64,000 bases of DNA from Clostridium porci (GCF_009696375.1 NZ_VUMD01000007.1:124001-188000); one strand, 5' to 3'. Numbered from the stretch's first letter, positions 48,076 to 57,280 are shown. Program-made: numbers and translations. Notes: a model not told the origin generated them from the sequence alone.

Positions 48076-49089
48076 TCATCCTTCCCCTCCCTGAAGCTCT
48101 TTATAACGGATACAGGCCGTCAGATGCCGGCTTCCCGGCTCAGCTGGCTTTAACTCCATGTCTGCCTGGAGGCAGGCTTGCCTGCGGTAAGAGCATCTGG
48201 GATAAAAGAGGCAGCCCTGGCTGCTGCCGCTTATGAACTGGGCCTCCCCCTCCAGAGCCTTGCTGCTTCTCCTTCTTACCGCTCTTGGTTCTGCCACAGG
48301 AACCGCAGCAACCAAAGCCTTGGAATACGGATGCAACGGATTCTCAAAAAGCTCTCGATTGTCTGCCAGTTCTACGATCTTACCCAAATACATGACTGCA
48401 ATTCGGTGGCTTACATAGTTGACTGCTCCCAGGCCGTGGCCTATGAAAATACAGGTCAGATCCAGCTCCTTTTGAAGGGATCGGAGCAGGTTTAATATCT
48501 GAGCCTGGACAGACACGTCCAGAGCGCTTACAGGCTCGTCGCAAACCAACAGGCTGGGATTCAGGGACAATGCTCTTGCAATTCCGATCCTCTGCCTCTG
48601 ACCTCCAGAAAGCTCATGTGGGTATCGCCCCATGGCGGCATAGGGAAGGCCCACCATATCCAAAAGTCTCTTCACCTTTTGACTGGCTGTATGCCTGTCT
48701 GCCAGCTTGTGGTATAGCATGGGCTCTGAAAGGATTTCAAATATATGCTTTCTTGGGTTTAAAGAGGAATAGGAATCCTGAAAAACCATCTGAATCTGGG
48801 TGCGGATCGGCCTCCTGGCAGTGGAGGACATCGCAGTAAAGTCCATTCCCTCATACAGCACCCGGCCTGCTGTGGGGCGCTCCAGTCCTACAATCTGACG
48901 GCCAAGGGTGGACTTACCGCAGCCGGATTCTCCTACCAGTCCCAAGGTTTCTCCCCTGTAAAGCTGAAAGGTTACGCCGTCCACAGCAGCCACCCGGCCT
49001 CTTTTTCTTCCCAATATTCCTTTTTTAACAACATAATGCTTTTTCAAGCGCTCCACCTTAAGAAGCGGCATTTCTAAGACTTTATCCAT
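48076..49089 (-). CDS. Nickel/peptide-type ABC importer ATPase (DppF/NikE-like)
   Basis: 337 aa. Walker A GLVGESGCGKSTLGRQIVGL, signature ELSGGQRQRIGIARAL, Walker B LLVCDEPVSALDVSVQAQI, then the oligopeptide/dipeptide C-terminal region with Cys (GCLFYPRCSYRRQACLQ), which in this family can hold an iron-sulfur cluster. Start overlaps the preceding gene stop by 8 bases. Confidence 0.95.
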   Translation of the reverse strand: MDKVLEMPLLKVERLKKHYVVKKGILGRKRGRVAAVDGVTFQLYRGETLGLVGESGCGKSTLGRQIVGLERPTAGRVLYEGMDFTAMSSTARRPIRTQIQMVFQDSYSSLNPRKHIFEILSEPMLYHKLADRHTASQKVKRLLDMVGLPYAAMGRYPHELSGGQRQRIGIARALSLNPSLLVCDEPVSALDVSVQAQILNLLRSLQKELDLTCIFIGHGLGAVNYVSHRIAVMYLGKIVELADNRELFENPLHPYSKALVAAVPVAEPRAVRRRSSKALEGEAQFISGSSQGCLFYPRCSYRRQACLQADMELKPAEPGSRHLTACIRYKELQGGEG

Positions 49090-50062
49090 TCAGCTCCACC
49101 TCCTTTGCCCTGCAGCAGCGGACCTTATGTTCAGGCCCCAGTTCCATCTCAGGCTGGGGAGCCCTACAGACCTCCCGGCAAAAGGGACAGCGGCCCGCAA
49201 ACCGGCAGCCCTTTATTTTATCATATCGCTCCGGCGCCATTCCCTGGATAGACGACAGCACCCGCTCCCTGTCATCACCGATTCCGGGAACAGCCCCCAG
49301 CAAAGCCTTGGTATAGGGATGAGAGGGGTGATCAAAAATCTCCAATACAGAGGCTTGCTCTATCAGCTGGCCTGCGTACATCACCAGAACCCGATCCGCC
49401 ATCTGAGCTACAAGACCCATGTCGTGGGTGATGAGCAGCACCGCCATCCCCACCTCTCTTCTAAGCTCCAGCAGCAGCTCCATGATCTGAGCCTGAATGG
49501 TTACATCCAAGGCGGTAGTAGGTTCATCTGCCACCAGAAGGGAGGGGTGGCAGGACAGCGCCATGGCAATCATCACTCTCTGACGCATGCCGCCCGAAAG
49601 CAGATGAGGGTACTTCTTCATAACAGCAGAAGCATCAGAAAGGCCTGCCTTTCTGAGAAGCTCCGCAGCTCTTTTCCGGGCCTCCTGTCTGGAAAGCCCC
49701 ATATGAACGCGGATGCTTTCCTGCATCTGACTTCCAATGGTAAAGACAGGATTCAAAGAGCTTAAAGGGTCCTGAAATATCATTGTAAGCCGATCGCCCC
49801 TTATTTGATCCAGCTCCTTTTCCGTCATTGACAGAAGATCCCTGCCTTCAAACAGGACTCTCCCTTTTGTGACTGAACCTCCCCGGCCCAAAAGTCCCAT
49901 AATAGACAGAGAGGTGACGCTTTTACCGCAGCCTGACTCCCCTACGATGCAAACCACCTCTCCCGGATCTACATGAAAGCTCACATCCTCCACACTTATA
50001 CTTTTTCCTCCGTCACCGGTAAAGGTGACCTCCAGTCCCTTTACGTCTAGGATATGCGACAT
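49082..50062 (-). CDS. Nickel/peptide-type ABC importer ATPase (DppD/NikD-like)
   Basis: 326 aa. Walker A CIVGESGCGKSVTSLSIMGL, signature LLSGGMRQRVMIAMAL, Walker B LLVADEPTTALDVTIQAQI and a Cys-containing C-terminal region (GRCPFCREVC). The frame opens at TTG 50098; ATG 50062 with GGGGGAAC is preferred. Partner of the DppF-like ATPase. Confidence 0.93.
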   Translation of the reverse strand: MSHILDVKGLEVTFTGDGGKSISVEDVSFHVDPGEVVCIVGESGCGKSVTSLSIMGLLGRGGSVTKGRVLFEGRDLLSMTEKELDQIRGDRLTMIFQDPLSSLNPVFTIGSQMQESIRVHMGLSRQEARKRAAELLRKAGLSDASAVMKKYPHLLSGGMRQRVMIAMALSCHPSLLVADEPTTALDVTIQAQIMELLLELRREVGMAVLLITHDMGLVAQMADRVLVMYAGQLIEQASVLEIFDHPSHPYTKALLGAVPGIGDDRERVLSSIQGMAPERYDKIKGCRFAGRCPFCREVCRAPQPEMELGPEHKVRCCRAKEVELNG

Positions 50063-50172
50063 ATGTTCCCCCATTTCTTCTAAATCCTGTATATACAAGG
50101 ATTCCCAGAGAGCATTTGCCCTCCGGGATTTGGCTGCGCAGTTTTTATTTTTCCGTTTAGATCAGGCTGTAT

Positions 50173-51825
50173 TTACTGGGCCATATCCCACTGCTCCACA
50201 TGATTAAAGAAGCCGTATACGCTTGGCTCTGCCCCTGTAAGACGTTTATTCACAGCCGCAAGACTCTTTATTACATAGGCTGAAAACATAGGAACGTCCT
50301 CCTGTACCCTCCTGTCCACCACAGAATACAGCTTTCTCAGCTCCTCCCTGTCTGCAGAGAGCTGTACCTTAGCCAGAGCATCCCTGACCTCCTGGCTTTC
50401 GTAGCCGGTCCAGCTTCCCTCTCCGCCTAACAGCCAGGCCATATCCGCATATGGATCTACCGGAGGATATGTGTATTGAACAGCCAGAACATCGAAATCT
50501 CCTGAGCCCGCCCTGCTCATAAGAGTATTAATATCCATCGTCTGGATATCCGCCTTAATTCCCGCTGCCGCCCACTGAGCCGCAATCACAGAGGCCGCAT
50601 TTACAAAGGCGCTGTCTCCGGAATCAATGCAGAATTTAATGGTGCGGCTGGTGTCCCACCCGCTTTCTGCAATCAGAGCTTTCGCCTTCTCAGGAGCGTA
50701 TGGAAGGGGCTGGAGGGAAGGGTCAAAATAAGGACTGGCTGAGGACAGAAATCCATCTACCACCTCGCCGCTGCCCTTTAACAGCTGCTGCAGCAGCTGC
50801 TGTCTGTCAATGGCGTATACCATAGCCTGCCGCACCCTGGGGTCAGTAATATGCTCTGTCTTAACAAACACAGAAAGATTGGTAATAGGCGCCCCAAAGG
50901 AGGTCCTTACATGCTCCAGAGACTGGATGCTTTCATAATCTTCCAACGGAATGGCGCTCATGGTATTTTGAGTAATATCAATCTCTCCTGATTTAAGGCC
51001 CGCATATAACTGGCTGCCTTCTACGATTTTGATGTTAAGCCGGTCAATCCTGGGCGCGCCTCTCCAGTAGTTTCTGTTAGCCTCATAGGACACAAAGTGA
51101 TCCCGGTCAAACTCCGTAACCTGGTAAGGGCCGCTCACAACATCCGGCCTATTAAACCATGGATTGGATGTAAGCTCCTCCTCGCTGATATTCTCAATTA
51201 CATGCTTGGGCAGTGTCATCAGGTAACGGGCGTAGGAGTTCTGAAAGGTGATCAGAGACATAGGGGCTTTTGTTGTAAAGCGTACGGTCTTATTATCCAC
51301 CTTTGTAATGCCGCTTATATGATCAGCGCCGGCCTCTACAAATCCGTCGTCTCCCACTCCTTCAAATACATAGTACATCATAGCGGTATTGGCTACCACA
51401 GGACTGCACAAGCGGAGAGCCGTATACACCACGTCATCCGCTGTAACAGGAGTGCCGTCCGACCAGCTGGCCCTGTCGTCGATGTGCACCAGGAAATTCC
51501 TTTCGTCCTCAGCCTGAATGGAATCTGCCAGCATGGGTTCAAAATTCATGTCCTTGTCCAGCTCTATAAGAGGCAGAAACATCAGGCCAGTAGCATATTT
51601 GTTTATTTCCACTCCATCCATAAGCAAAGGATTCAGAGTGTTCAGCGAACTGGTCACGCCGATGTTGACAATTTTATTTCCTAAAGCTCCGGCCTCCGCC
51701 TGCTCCTTAACAGAAGCACCTGCTGTTTTAGCTGTTCTGCCCCCGCAGCCTGCCAGCGATAATGCTATCATTGCAGGCAGGGCCCTTGACAGAAGCCGTT
51801 TTACCATTTGCTTTCTCTTTTTCAT
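50173..51825 (-). CDS. Solute-binding lipoprotein (DppA/NikA family 5)
   Basis: 550 aa. Lipobox LSLAGCGG (Cys about 27). Mature SBP family 5 features: VNIGVTSSLNTLNPLL, DIDDRASWSDGTPVTADDVVY-like WSDGTPVTADDVVYTAL, and VRQAMVYAIDRQQLLQ. Imports peptides, nickel or cobalt chelates; the isolated precorrin-2 methyltransferase directly upstream suggests a metal or tetrapyrrole-linked substrate, by inference. GAGGAGGAG precedes ATG 51825. Confidence 0.92.
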   Translation of the reverse strand: MKKRKQMVKRLLSRALPAMIALSLAGCGGRTAKTAGASVKEQAEAGALGNKIVNIGVTSSLNTLNPLLMDGVEINKYATGLMFLPLIELDKDMNFEPMLADSIQAEDERNFLVHIDDRASWSDGTPVTADDVVYTALRLCSPVVANTAMMYYVFEGVGDDGFVEAGADHISGITKVDNKTVRFTTKAPMSLITFQNSYARYLMTLPKHVIENISEEELTSNPWFNRPDVVSGPYQVTEFDRDHFVSYEANRNYWRGAPRIDRLNIKIVEGSQLYAGLKSGEIDITQNTMSAIPLEDYESIQSLEHVRTSFGAPITNLSVFVKTEHITDPRVRQAMVYAIDRQQLLQQLLKGSGEVVDGFLSSASPYFDPSLQPLPYAPEKAKALIAESGWDTSRTIKFCIDSGDSAFVNAASVIAAQWAAAGIKADIQTMDINTLMSRAGSGDFDVLAVQYTYPPVDPYADMAWLLGGEGSWTGYESQEVRDALAKVQLSADREELRKLYSVVDRRVQEDVPMFSAYVIKSLAAVNKRLTGAEPSVYGFFNHVEQWDMAQ

Positions 51826-51913
51826 TCCTTCTCCTCCTCATTATCAACGGTAGTATAAACAGGACAATCTTCCGTCCTCTTGATGACCAGTTCCTTTGCC
51901 TGCGAATCGGATA

Positions 51914-51932
51914 TTGACAACATAAATGTCAA
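51914..51932. promoter_or_regulatory. Perfect dyad between cbiL-like and SBP genes
   Basis: TTGACA-7 bp-TGTCAA (51914-51919 and 51927-51932) is a perfect inverted repeat that overlaps the stop codon of the upstream gene. It may be an operator or a -35-containing site for the ABC importer operon; no clear -10 was seen. Confidence 0.4.
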
Positions 51933-52663
51933 TCTCTTTCTTTTACAATTAAGAGGGTATAATATCCAGCTTCTTCGTCTAATTCCGCCGCTGAAGGGTA
52001 CACCTTCTCCCCCTTCATTCCACAGCGCTGCACCCCCTTCGCTTCAAAGCCCTGTTCCGTCAAAAGCTTTTTCACCTGCGAAAGGCGGCTACCTGCCTTC
52101 ATCAGAACCTTTGTGCCAGGGCAAGCCAGAGCCTCCTCTATCCGGTAAGAGGAAGGGAGGATATGCAGCTGTTGGGAACCGCTGACCAGAGGCTCCCCCA
52201 GTCTGGCTGCCGCCGCGCAGAAGGAAGGGACACCGCTGATAAGCTCAACCTGATAGCCCCCTTCCTTTACCAGCCTCGCCGCATACAGAGAACTGGCATA
52301 AATGGTGGTATCTCCAAGGGTCAGCCAGGCCACGGATATTCCCTGACTCAGATACTCTATAATGCGGTCTGCAGCCTGTCTGTGACTTGCAGACAGAACC
52401 TCCTTATCCTTTGTCATAGGCATAGACAAAAACAGATGCTCCTTGCCCTCTATTCCCTTCACAACGGGCGCCGCTATCTGATAAGCTGCGCAGTTCTCCC
52501 TAAGACTCTTTGTATCCTTCTTTCCACAGCTTTTATCACGCCTTGTAAAGTCCACAGAAAGAGCCACTACGGGACACTGCTCCGTCACCTGTACGGCCTT
52601 TAATGTCATAAGCATGGGATCCCCCGGGCCCGTACTTACACAGTATAAGCTTCCTCTTTCCAT
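51929..52663 (-). CDS. cbiL: Precorrin-2 C20-methyltransferase
   Basis: 244 aa. The tetrapyrrole methylase family features are clear: CVSTGPGDPMLMTLKAV (SAM-binding GPGDP), VAWLTLGDTTIYASSLY, and ELISGVPSFCAAAARLGEPL. This matches CobI/CbiL, which methylates precorrin-2 or cobalt-factor II in corrin synthesis. No other cob/cbi gene is in the window, so it is separated from the pathway. It precedes a nickel/cobalt/peptide-type importer. ATG 52663 with AAGGAGAG was chosen over an upstream opening. A promoter is at 52693-52721. Confidence 0.88.
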   Translation of the reverse strand: MERGSLYCVSTGPGDPMLMTLKAVQVTEQCPVVALSVDFTRRDKSCGKKDTKSLRENCAAYQIAAPVVKGIEGKEHLFLSMPMTKDKEVLSASHRQAADRIIEYLSQGISVAWLTLGDTTIYASSLYAARLVKEGGYQVELISGVPSFCAAAARLGEPLVSGSQQLHILPSSYRIEEALACPGTKVLMKAGSRLSQVKKLLTEQGFEAKGVQRCGMKGEKVYPSAAELDEEAGYYTLLIVKERD

Positions 52664-52692
52664 TGGTTCTCTCTCCTTGGACATAATGGTTA

Positions 52693-52721
52693 ATTGTATC
52701 ATACCTTGGCCTGAATAACAA
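52693..52721 (-). promoter_or_regulatory. Promoter of the cbiL-importer operon
   Basis: Minus strand TTGTTA (52721-52716), 17 bp, TACAAT (52698-52693). Start near 52686, giving a leader of about 20 nt, too short for a cobalamin riboswitch. Confidence 0.65.
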
Positions 52722-52745
52722 GAATGCACTGCGTTCTCCCCTATT

Positions 52746-52780
52746 GAAAAATCCCCCCGCATCCAGCATGCGAAGGGATT
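52746..52780 (-). terminator. Terminator after rpsR
   Basis: Minus strand AATCCC-TTCGCAT (52780 downwards) pairs with ATGCG...GGGATT (to 52750), followed by TTTT. It separates the rpsF operon from cbiL. Confidence 0.8.
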
Positions 52781-52845
52781 CCTGTTTCAGTACCGTTTGA
52801 GTAAAACTGCCTCTTTCTACACGCCAGCCTTTATAAAGCAAAGGC

Positions 52846-53115
52846 TTACTCCATTGTATAAGGCATCAGGGCAATGTGGCGCGCCCGCTTGATGGCTACT
52901 GTTAAAGCTCTCTGATGCTTTGCGCAGTTGCCTGTGATACGGCGGGGAAGGATCTTGCCTCTCTCGGATACGTATCGCTTTAACTTGTTTACATCCTTGT
53001 AGTCGATCACGCCGTTTTTATCGCCGCAGAATACGCAAACCTTTTTTCTTCTGCGGATTCCGCCCGGTCTTCTCATCTTAGCGCCATCTGGTCTATCTGT
53101 TTTATTAAATGCCAT
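52846..53115 (-). CDS. rpsR: 30S ribosomal protein S18
   Basis: 89 aa, small-subunit protein that pairs with S6. [34 protein letters not shown] is nearly invariant. The N-terminus has a VCVFCGDK zinc-ribbon-like CxxC. AAAGGAGG before ATG 53115. Last gene of rpsF-ssb-rpsR. Confidence 0.97.
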   Translation of the reverse strand: MAFNKTDRPDGAKMRRPGGIRRRKKVCVFCGDKNGVIDYKDVNKLKRYVSERGKILPRRITGNCAKHQRALTVAIKRARHIALMPYTME

Positions 53116-53153
53116 TGGTGTTGTCCTCCTTTATTATTCAACCACGGAACATC

Positions 53154-53615
53154 CTAATTGAATGGAAGCCCTTCGTCCTCCACTCCGTCCGGAATGTTCA
53201 TAAACCCATCACCAATCGCACTGGTAGGAGCCGGTCTCTGAGAGGGGGCTGACTGTCCGTAGCCGCCCATATCAGATGCTGCGCCCTTACTGTCTGCGAA
53301 TTCCTGATCATCCAGGATGACCTCGGTGGTGTATACTTTCTGACCTTCTTTATTTACATAGCTACCTGTCTGAATTCTCCCGGACACAAGGACACGCATA
53401 CCCTGGCGGAAATATTTCTCCGCAAATTCAGCCGCGCGGTCAAATGCAACACAGGTAATAAAGTCAGCCTGCTGTTCCATAGAACCCTCCTGGCCTCTGC
53501 GGCCTCTTCTGTCCACTGCAAGGGTATACCTGGCAATGGCCATGGAACGCTCTCCCTGTGAATATCTGACTTCCGGGTCTCTTGTCAATCTTCCCATTAA
53601 GATAACTCTGTTCAT
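53154..53615 (-). CDS. ssb: Single-stranded DNA-binding protein
   Basis: 153 aa. OB fold at residues 1-105 (MNRVILMGRLTRDPEVRYS, DFITCVAFDRAAEFAEKYF), disordered Gly/Ser/Pro linker, and acidic tip GVEDEGLPFN, the partner-binding tail of SSB. ATG 53615 is preferred to an opening seven codons upstream, because its ribosome binding site AAGGA fits and the OB start is standard. Confidence 0.96.
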   Translation of the reverse strand: MNRVILMGRLTRDPEVRYSQGERSMAIARYTLAVDRRGRRGQEGSMEQQADFITCVAFDRAAEFAEKYFRQGMRVLVSGRIQTGSYVNKEGQKVYTTEVILDDQEFADSKGAASDMGGYGQSAPSQRPAPTSAIGDGFMNIPDGVEDEGLPFN

Positions 53616-53661
53616 ACGGTCACTCTTCCTTTTCATCCCCGCTTAAGGGGCTGGGCATCTC

Positions 53662-53949
53662 TTATGCTTCTAGCTTCACGCATAAGTATCTGATAACTGG
53701 TTCCATAATACGAATGTGCGCCTCTACTTCGTTCGGACACACGGAATCAGACTCGAACTGGATAAAGTAGTAGAAGGCTTCATGCATCTTCTGTATCTCA
53801 TATGCAAGTCTTTTCTTCCCCCACTCATCTACGTTGGTTACGGTTCCGCCGAAACGGGTGATATAACCCTTTACCTTTTCGAGCGCTGCCGCGCGCTGCT
53901 CGTCGTCAAGCTTCACATTCAGAACAACGGTTAATTCGTACTTGTTCAT
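53662..53949 (-). CDS. rpsF: 30S ribosomal protein S6
   Basis: 95 aa. MNKYELTVVLNVKLDDEQ and the GKKRLAYEIQKMHEAFYYFIQFE core are typical. AAGGAGG precedes ATG 53949. First gene of the rpsF-ssb-rpsR operon; promoter at 54027-54055. Confidence 0.97.
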   Translation of the reverse strand: MNKYELTVVLNVKLDDEQRAAALEKVKGYITRFGGTVTNVDEWGKKRLAYEIQKMHEAFYYFIQFESDSVCPNEVEAHIRIMEPVIRYLCVKLEA

Positions 53950-54026
53950 CTTGTTTTACCTCCTTGTGGTCTCTGGCCCCCGCTTTCAGTGACAGGAGCA
54001 AGGATTTAATATGTCACGAATTATTA

Positions 54027-54055
54027 TTCTACCAAAGAAACCGGACAAATGCAAG
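54027..54055 (-). promoter_or_regulatory. Promoter of the rpsF operon
   Basis: Minus strand TTGCAT (54055-54050), 17 bp, TAGAAT (54032-54027), between the DUF951 stop and rpsF. Start near 54020, leaving about 70 nt of leader that could hold the S6:S18 regulatory motif, which I could not confirm. Confidence 0.7.
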
Positions 54056-54078
54056 GGATTTTTGATTATTATTTGTCC

Positions 54079-54276
54079 TTAAATTCCCTTCTTCCTCAAT
54101 CCCCTAGCATTCTTCTCCACCAACTTTCGCGAAACCATAATCTGATGGCCGCAGCCTGTACATTTCAGCCGGAAGTCTGCCCCCACGCGAAGGATTTCCC
54201 ATTCGCTGCTTCCGCAGGGATGAGGCTTTTTTAATTTGACAACGTCTCCGATTTCATAGCACTGCTTTTCGTTCAT
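54079..54276 (-). CDS. DUF951 family protein
   Basis: 65 aa. YEIGDVVKLKKPHPCGSSEW, RLKCTGCGHQIMVSR and the short basic end match DUF951, a small CxxC protein usually next to rpsF in Clostridia, as here. Probably zinc-binding; function unknown. GGGAGTAA precedes ATG 54276. Confidence 0.92.
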   Translation of the reverse strand: MNEKQCYEIGDVVKLKKPHPCGSSEWEILRVGADFRLKCTGCGHQIMVSRKLVEKNARGLRKKGI

Positions 54277-54350
54277 CGCTTCATTACTCCCATTTGATCA
54301 GCCCCGGCTGATGCTTCGGGGCAGGTTAGAGCTTCCAATACTTATGGCTG

Positions 54351-55340
54351 TCAGGACAAAATCCTGTCAATCTGATCCAGCTCTTCCTGGCTGAAATCCA
54401 GGCCTTTAAGAGCAGCCGTATTGTCCATCAGCTGCTCTGGACTGCTGGCGCCGATCAGGACGCTGGTTACCTCTTTGCGGCGCAGCGCCCAGGCAAGGGC
54501 CATCTGGGCCAAGGACTGCCCCCGGCTTTCAGCCAGGCTATTCAAAGCTTTGATTTTCACCAGCCGTTCCGGTGACAGATAGCGCGCTCCTACGGTGGTT
54601 CCCGTTCTGGAAGCTCTGGAGCCCTGGGGAATACCATAAAGGTATTTGCCGGTCAGCGCTCCCTGTGCCAGCGGGCTGAAGCAGATACATCCGACTCCCT
54701 CTCTGTCCAGGACATCCAAAAGTCCATCCTCCACCCAACGCTCCAGCATATTGTAACGGGGCTGGTGAAGCAGACAGGGCGTGCCGTTGGCTGCCAGAAT
54801 TTTAATCGCTTTCTCCGCTTCATCTGCCTGATAATTGGAAATGCCTATATACAGGGCCTTCCCCTGCTTTACAAGGTCGGAAAGAGCGCCCATGGTCTCT
54901 TCCAGGGGTGTCTCCGGATCCGGACGGTGGTGGTAATACACATCCACATAATCCAGCCCCATACGCCTAAGACTGGCGTCCAAACTGCCTATGAGATATT
55001 TTCTGGAGCCCCAGTTTCCATAGGGTCCAGGCCAAAAGTCAAAGCCGGCCTTGGTAGATATAAAAAGCTCCTCCCTATACTGCCCCAGATCCGATTTCAG
55101 AACAGAGCCGAAGTTTTCCTCTGCCAGTCCCAGATTGGGCGCTCCATAGTTGTTGGCCAAATCAAAGTGGGTAATTCCCAGGTCAAAGGCCTTAAAAAGA
55201 ATGGCTTTTTGCTCCTCCAAGGTCTTATCTGTCCCAAAATTCTGCCACAGCCCAAGAGAAATCCTGGGCAGGAAGATACCGCTTCTCCCGCTTCTCTTAT
55301 ATTCCATTTTCTCATATCTGTCACTTGCTGCCTGATACAT
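54351..55340 (-). CDS. Aldo/keto reductase (YghZ-like)
   Basis: 329 aa NADPH-dependent oxidoreductase with a TIM-barrel. Catalytic Asp/Tyr/Lys/His are in DLANNYG, FISTKAGFD and VDVYYHHRPDPETPLEET; the cofactor loop is SVLIGASSPEQL. It resembles L-glyceraldehyde-3-phosphate reductases of the AKR14 type. Substrate unsettled. Confidence 0.92.
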   Translation of the reverse strand: MYQAASDRYEKMEYKRSGRSGIFLPRISLGLWQNFGTDKTLEEQKAILFKAFDLGITHFDLANNYGAPNLGLAEENFGSVLKSDLGQYREELFISTKAGFDFWPGPYGNWGSRKYLIGSLDASLRRMGLDYVDVYYHHRPDPETPLEETMGALSDLVKQGKALYIGISNYQADEAEKAIKILAANGTPCLLHQPRYNMLERWVEDGLLDVLDREGVGCICFSPLAQGALTGKYLYGIPQGSRASRTGTTVGARYLSPERLVKIKALNSLAESRGQSLAQMALAWALRRKEVTSVLIGASSPEQLMDNTAALKGLDFSQEELDQIDRILS

Positions 55341-55380
55341 TCACGTTCCCTTCCTTCTGCATTGCTGTCATTATTGTGGA

Positions 55381-56106
55381 TCAGATTCCGGCTACGGTCT
55401 CAAGAACCGCCCCAATGCTGCCGCTTATCACCAAATCTGCCTGGGAGTCTTTCGAGGTAGCCTCCTTATTGATTAAAACTAGCCTGTTCCCCCTGTAATA
55501 ATCAATCAGTCCCGCCGCAGGATAGACCACAAGTGAGGTTCCACCGACTATCAGCATATCCGCATTTCTTATATATGCTACAGCCTTTCTTATAATCCGG
55601 TCGTCCAGCCCCTCCTGGTAAAGCACCACATCCGGCTTAATCATTCCGCCGCAGCTGCACCGGGGTATACCTTCACTTTTTACCACATAGTCCAGATCAT
55701 AGAATGCTTTGCACCTGGTACAGTAGTTCCTATGTACGGAGCCGTGAAGCTCCAGCACCTCTTTGCTTCCCGCCATCTGGTGAAGGCCGTCAATGTTTTG
55801 AGTTATCACCGCCCTTAGCTTCCCCTTCGCCTCCAGCCTTGCCAGCGCCCTGTGGGCTGCATTTGGCCTGGCATTGACATAGAGCATACGATCCTTGTAA
55901 AAGCGGTAGAACTCTTCAGGATAGCGGATATAAAAGCTATGGCTGATAATGGTCTCCGGCGGATACTTATACTGCTGGCTATAAAGCCCGTCCACACTTC
56001 TAAAATCAGGAATTCCGCTTTCTGTAGACACACCTGCGCCTCCGAAAAATACAATGCTGCCGCACTCCAAAATCCAGTCCCTTAGCTGCCGCAGCTTCTC
56101 CTCCAT
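55381..56106 (-). CDS. cobB: NAD-dependent protein deacylase (sirtuin)
   Basis: 241 aa. NAD-binding FFGGAGVSTESGIPDFRS, catalytic region TQNIDGLHQMAG and LHGSVHRNYC, zinc ribbon CTRC...CSCGG, and VVGGTSLVVYPAAG. The frame opens earlier, but AAAGGAGG before ATG 56106 sets the start. It removes acyl groups from lysine side chains. Lies downstream of the GNAT gene, a possible acetylation/deacetylation pair (inference). Confidence 0.94.
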   Translation of the reverse strand: MEEKLRQLRDWILECGSIVFFGGAGVSTESGIPDFRSVDGLYSQQYKYPPETIISHSFYIRYPEEFYRFYKDRMLYVNARPNAAHRALARLEAKGKLRAVITQNIDGLHQMAGSKEVLELHGSVHRNYCTRCKAFYDLDYVVKSEGIPRCSCGGMIKPDVVLYQEGLDDRIIRKAVAYIRNADMLIVGGTSLVVYPAAGLIDYYRGNRLVLINKEATSKDSQADLVISGSIGAVLETVAGI

Positions 56107-56140
56107 ATCCGCATTCCCTCCTTTCTCCAGCAAATGAGCC

Positions 56141-57280
56141 CTACACAACCTCATCTAGGAAAAGCCTCTCAATCGGCTCTACAAACCTGCACCACCAGGG
56201 CGGAGCTTCTTGCTGTGCTCCCGCCAGATTCTCCAGCCTTTCATATCCAAAAAGCCAGGATGCAAGAGCAGCCACGTCTATATCAAGCACCTCTGTAGAA
56301 AACAGAGGACTGCCTGCAAGCCCTACAGGCTCCGGCGTCAGACAAGAGCCCTTTCCATTCAGCTTCCATCTCCAAAGCCCCTGATTTCCAGGAATCAGTT
56401 TATCCCGGATTCTTATGAGCACCTCCATCTCACTACACGGAGCCTCCTCATTAAGACTAATGGCCTCCATCATCCGGGCCGCGTTCGTAATTCGGGCCAT
56501 GATGGCCGGCCGGAGGGAGCCGCTCCTTCCTTCGGTCTTATCTGCCTTTGCCGGTTCCAACCAATCCGGTTCCATAGAATACAGGAATCTCTGCTCCCTT
56601 TTTCCGATTCCCCAGAAGGCCTGAAGGGCTTTCAGCTCTCCATTTCCATCATACCAACCATACACCCGGCCTGCCTCGCTGTCAAGCTCCTCTTCCAGCC
56701 GCTCCATATACTCCCTGTCTCTTACTGCATAGACCTGAAAACGTTCATCCAGCCACCGGTTCACCCAGGAGGCCAGGCAATCCCGCGTCTTTCCCTCAGA
56801 TCTGAACGCAGCCGTACCCGACCCTTCGCTTAACTGAAGCTTTAGCCTCCTTGTTTCCTCCGGCAACCTCTCCTTTATCTGCCAGAGAGGCTGATTAAAC
56901 ACAAACCGAAATCCAAAGGGCAGGTAAATCCCTTCTGAAGCAGGCATAAGATAGCAAAAGGGAGCTCCCTCATCATGCAGATCCAGCAGCAGCCTCCCAA
57001 GCATATCTCTCATATGCCCCTGGCGCCGGCTGTCTGCGGCTGTGGCTACTCCCACGATATAATTCAGCTCCCAAAGCCGGCCCTTCACCATCACATGGTA
57101 GGGATTGAGATGAGCCATGGATAGAAGCCTTCCCTCTTCATCCTCCTTCACCAGCACCCGGTTGTCTGCGGTTTTCCTCTTATAATAGTAGTCTATAAAG
57201 CCTTGTGAATCTTCAGGAAATGCCTCCTGCCAGAGCCATCTGCTTGTCTGCTTTTCTTCCCCTGTCAAATATCGTATCAT
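56141..57280 (-). CDS. GNAT acetyltransferase with SCP2-like C-terminal domain (Eis-like)
   Basis: 379 aa. N-terminal GNAT domain, including the acetyl-CoA loop VATAADSRRQGHMRDML and YLMPASEGIYLPFGFRF. A second GNAT-like half precedes the C-terminal domain (about 290-379), which fits the sterol-carrier-like end of Eis proteins. Start overlaps the DUF2156 gene by 4 bases (ATGA). Substrate unknown. Confidence 0.85.
   Translation of the reverse strand: MIRYLTGEEKQTSRWLWQEAFPEDSQGFIDYYYKRKTADNRVLVKEDEEGRLLSMAHLNPYHVMVKGRLWELNYIVGVATAADSRRQGHMRDMLGRLLLDLHDEGAPFCYLMPASEGIYLPFGFRFVFNQPLWQIKERLPEETRRLKLQLSEGSGTAAFRSEGKTRDCLASWVNRWLDERFQVYAVRDREYMERLEEELDSEAGRVYGWYDGNGELKALQAFWGIGKREQRFLYSMEPDWLEPAKADKTEGRSGSLRPAIMARITNAARMMEAISLNEEAPCSEMEVLIRIRDKLIPGNQGLWRWKLNGKGSCLTPEPVGLAGSPLFSTEVLDIDVAALASWLFGYERLENLAGAQQEAPPWWCRFVEPIERLFLDEVV

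Noticed and set aside
52664-52745. Possible cobalamin riboswitch before cbiL
   Set aside because: The promoter lies too close to the gene and no B12-box or other core sequence is seen.
53950-54020. S6:S18 leader motif upstream of rpsF
   Set aside because: Position is right but I could not find the conserved CCG-containing bulge with confidence.
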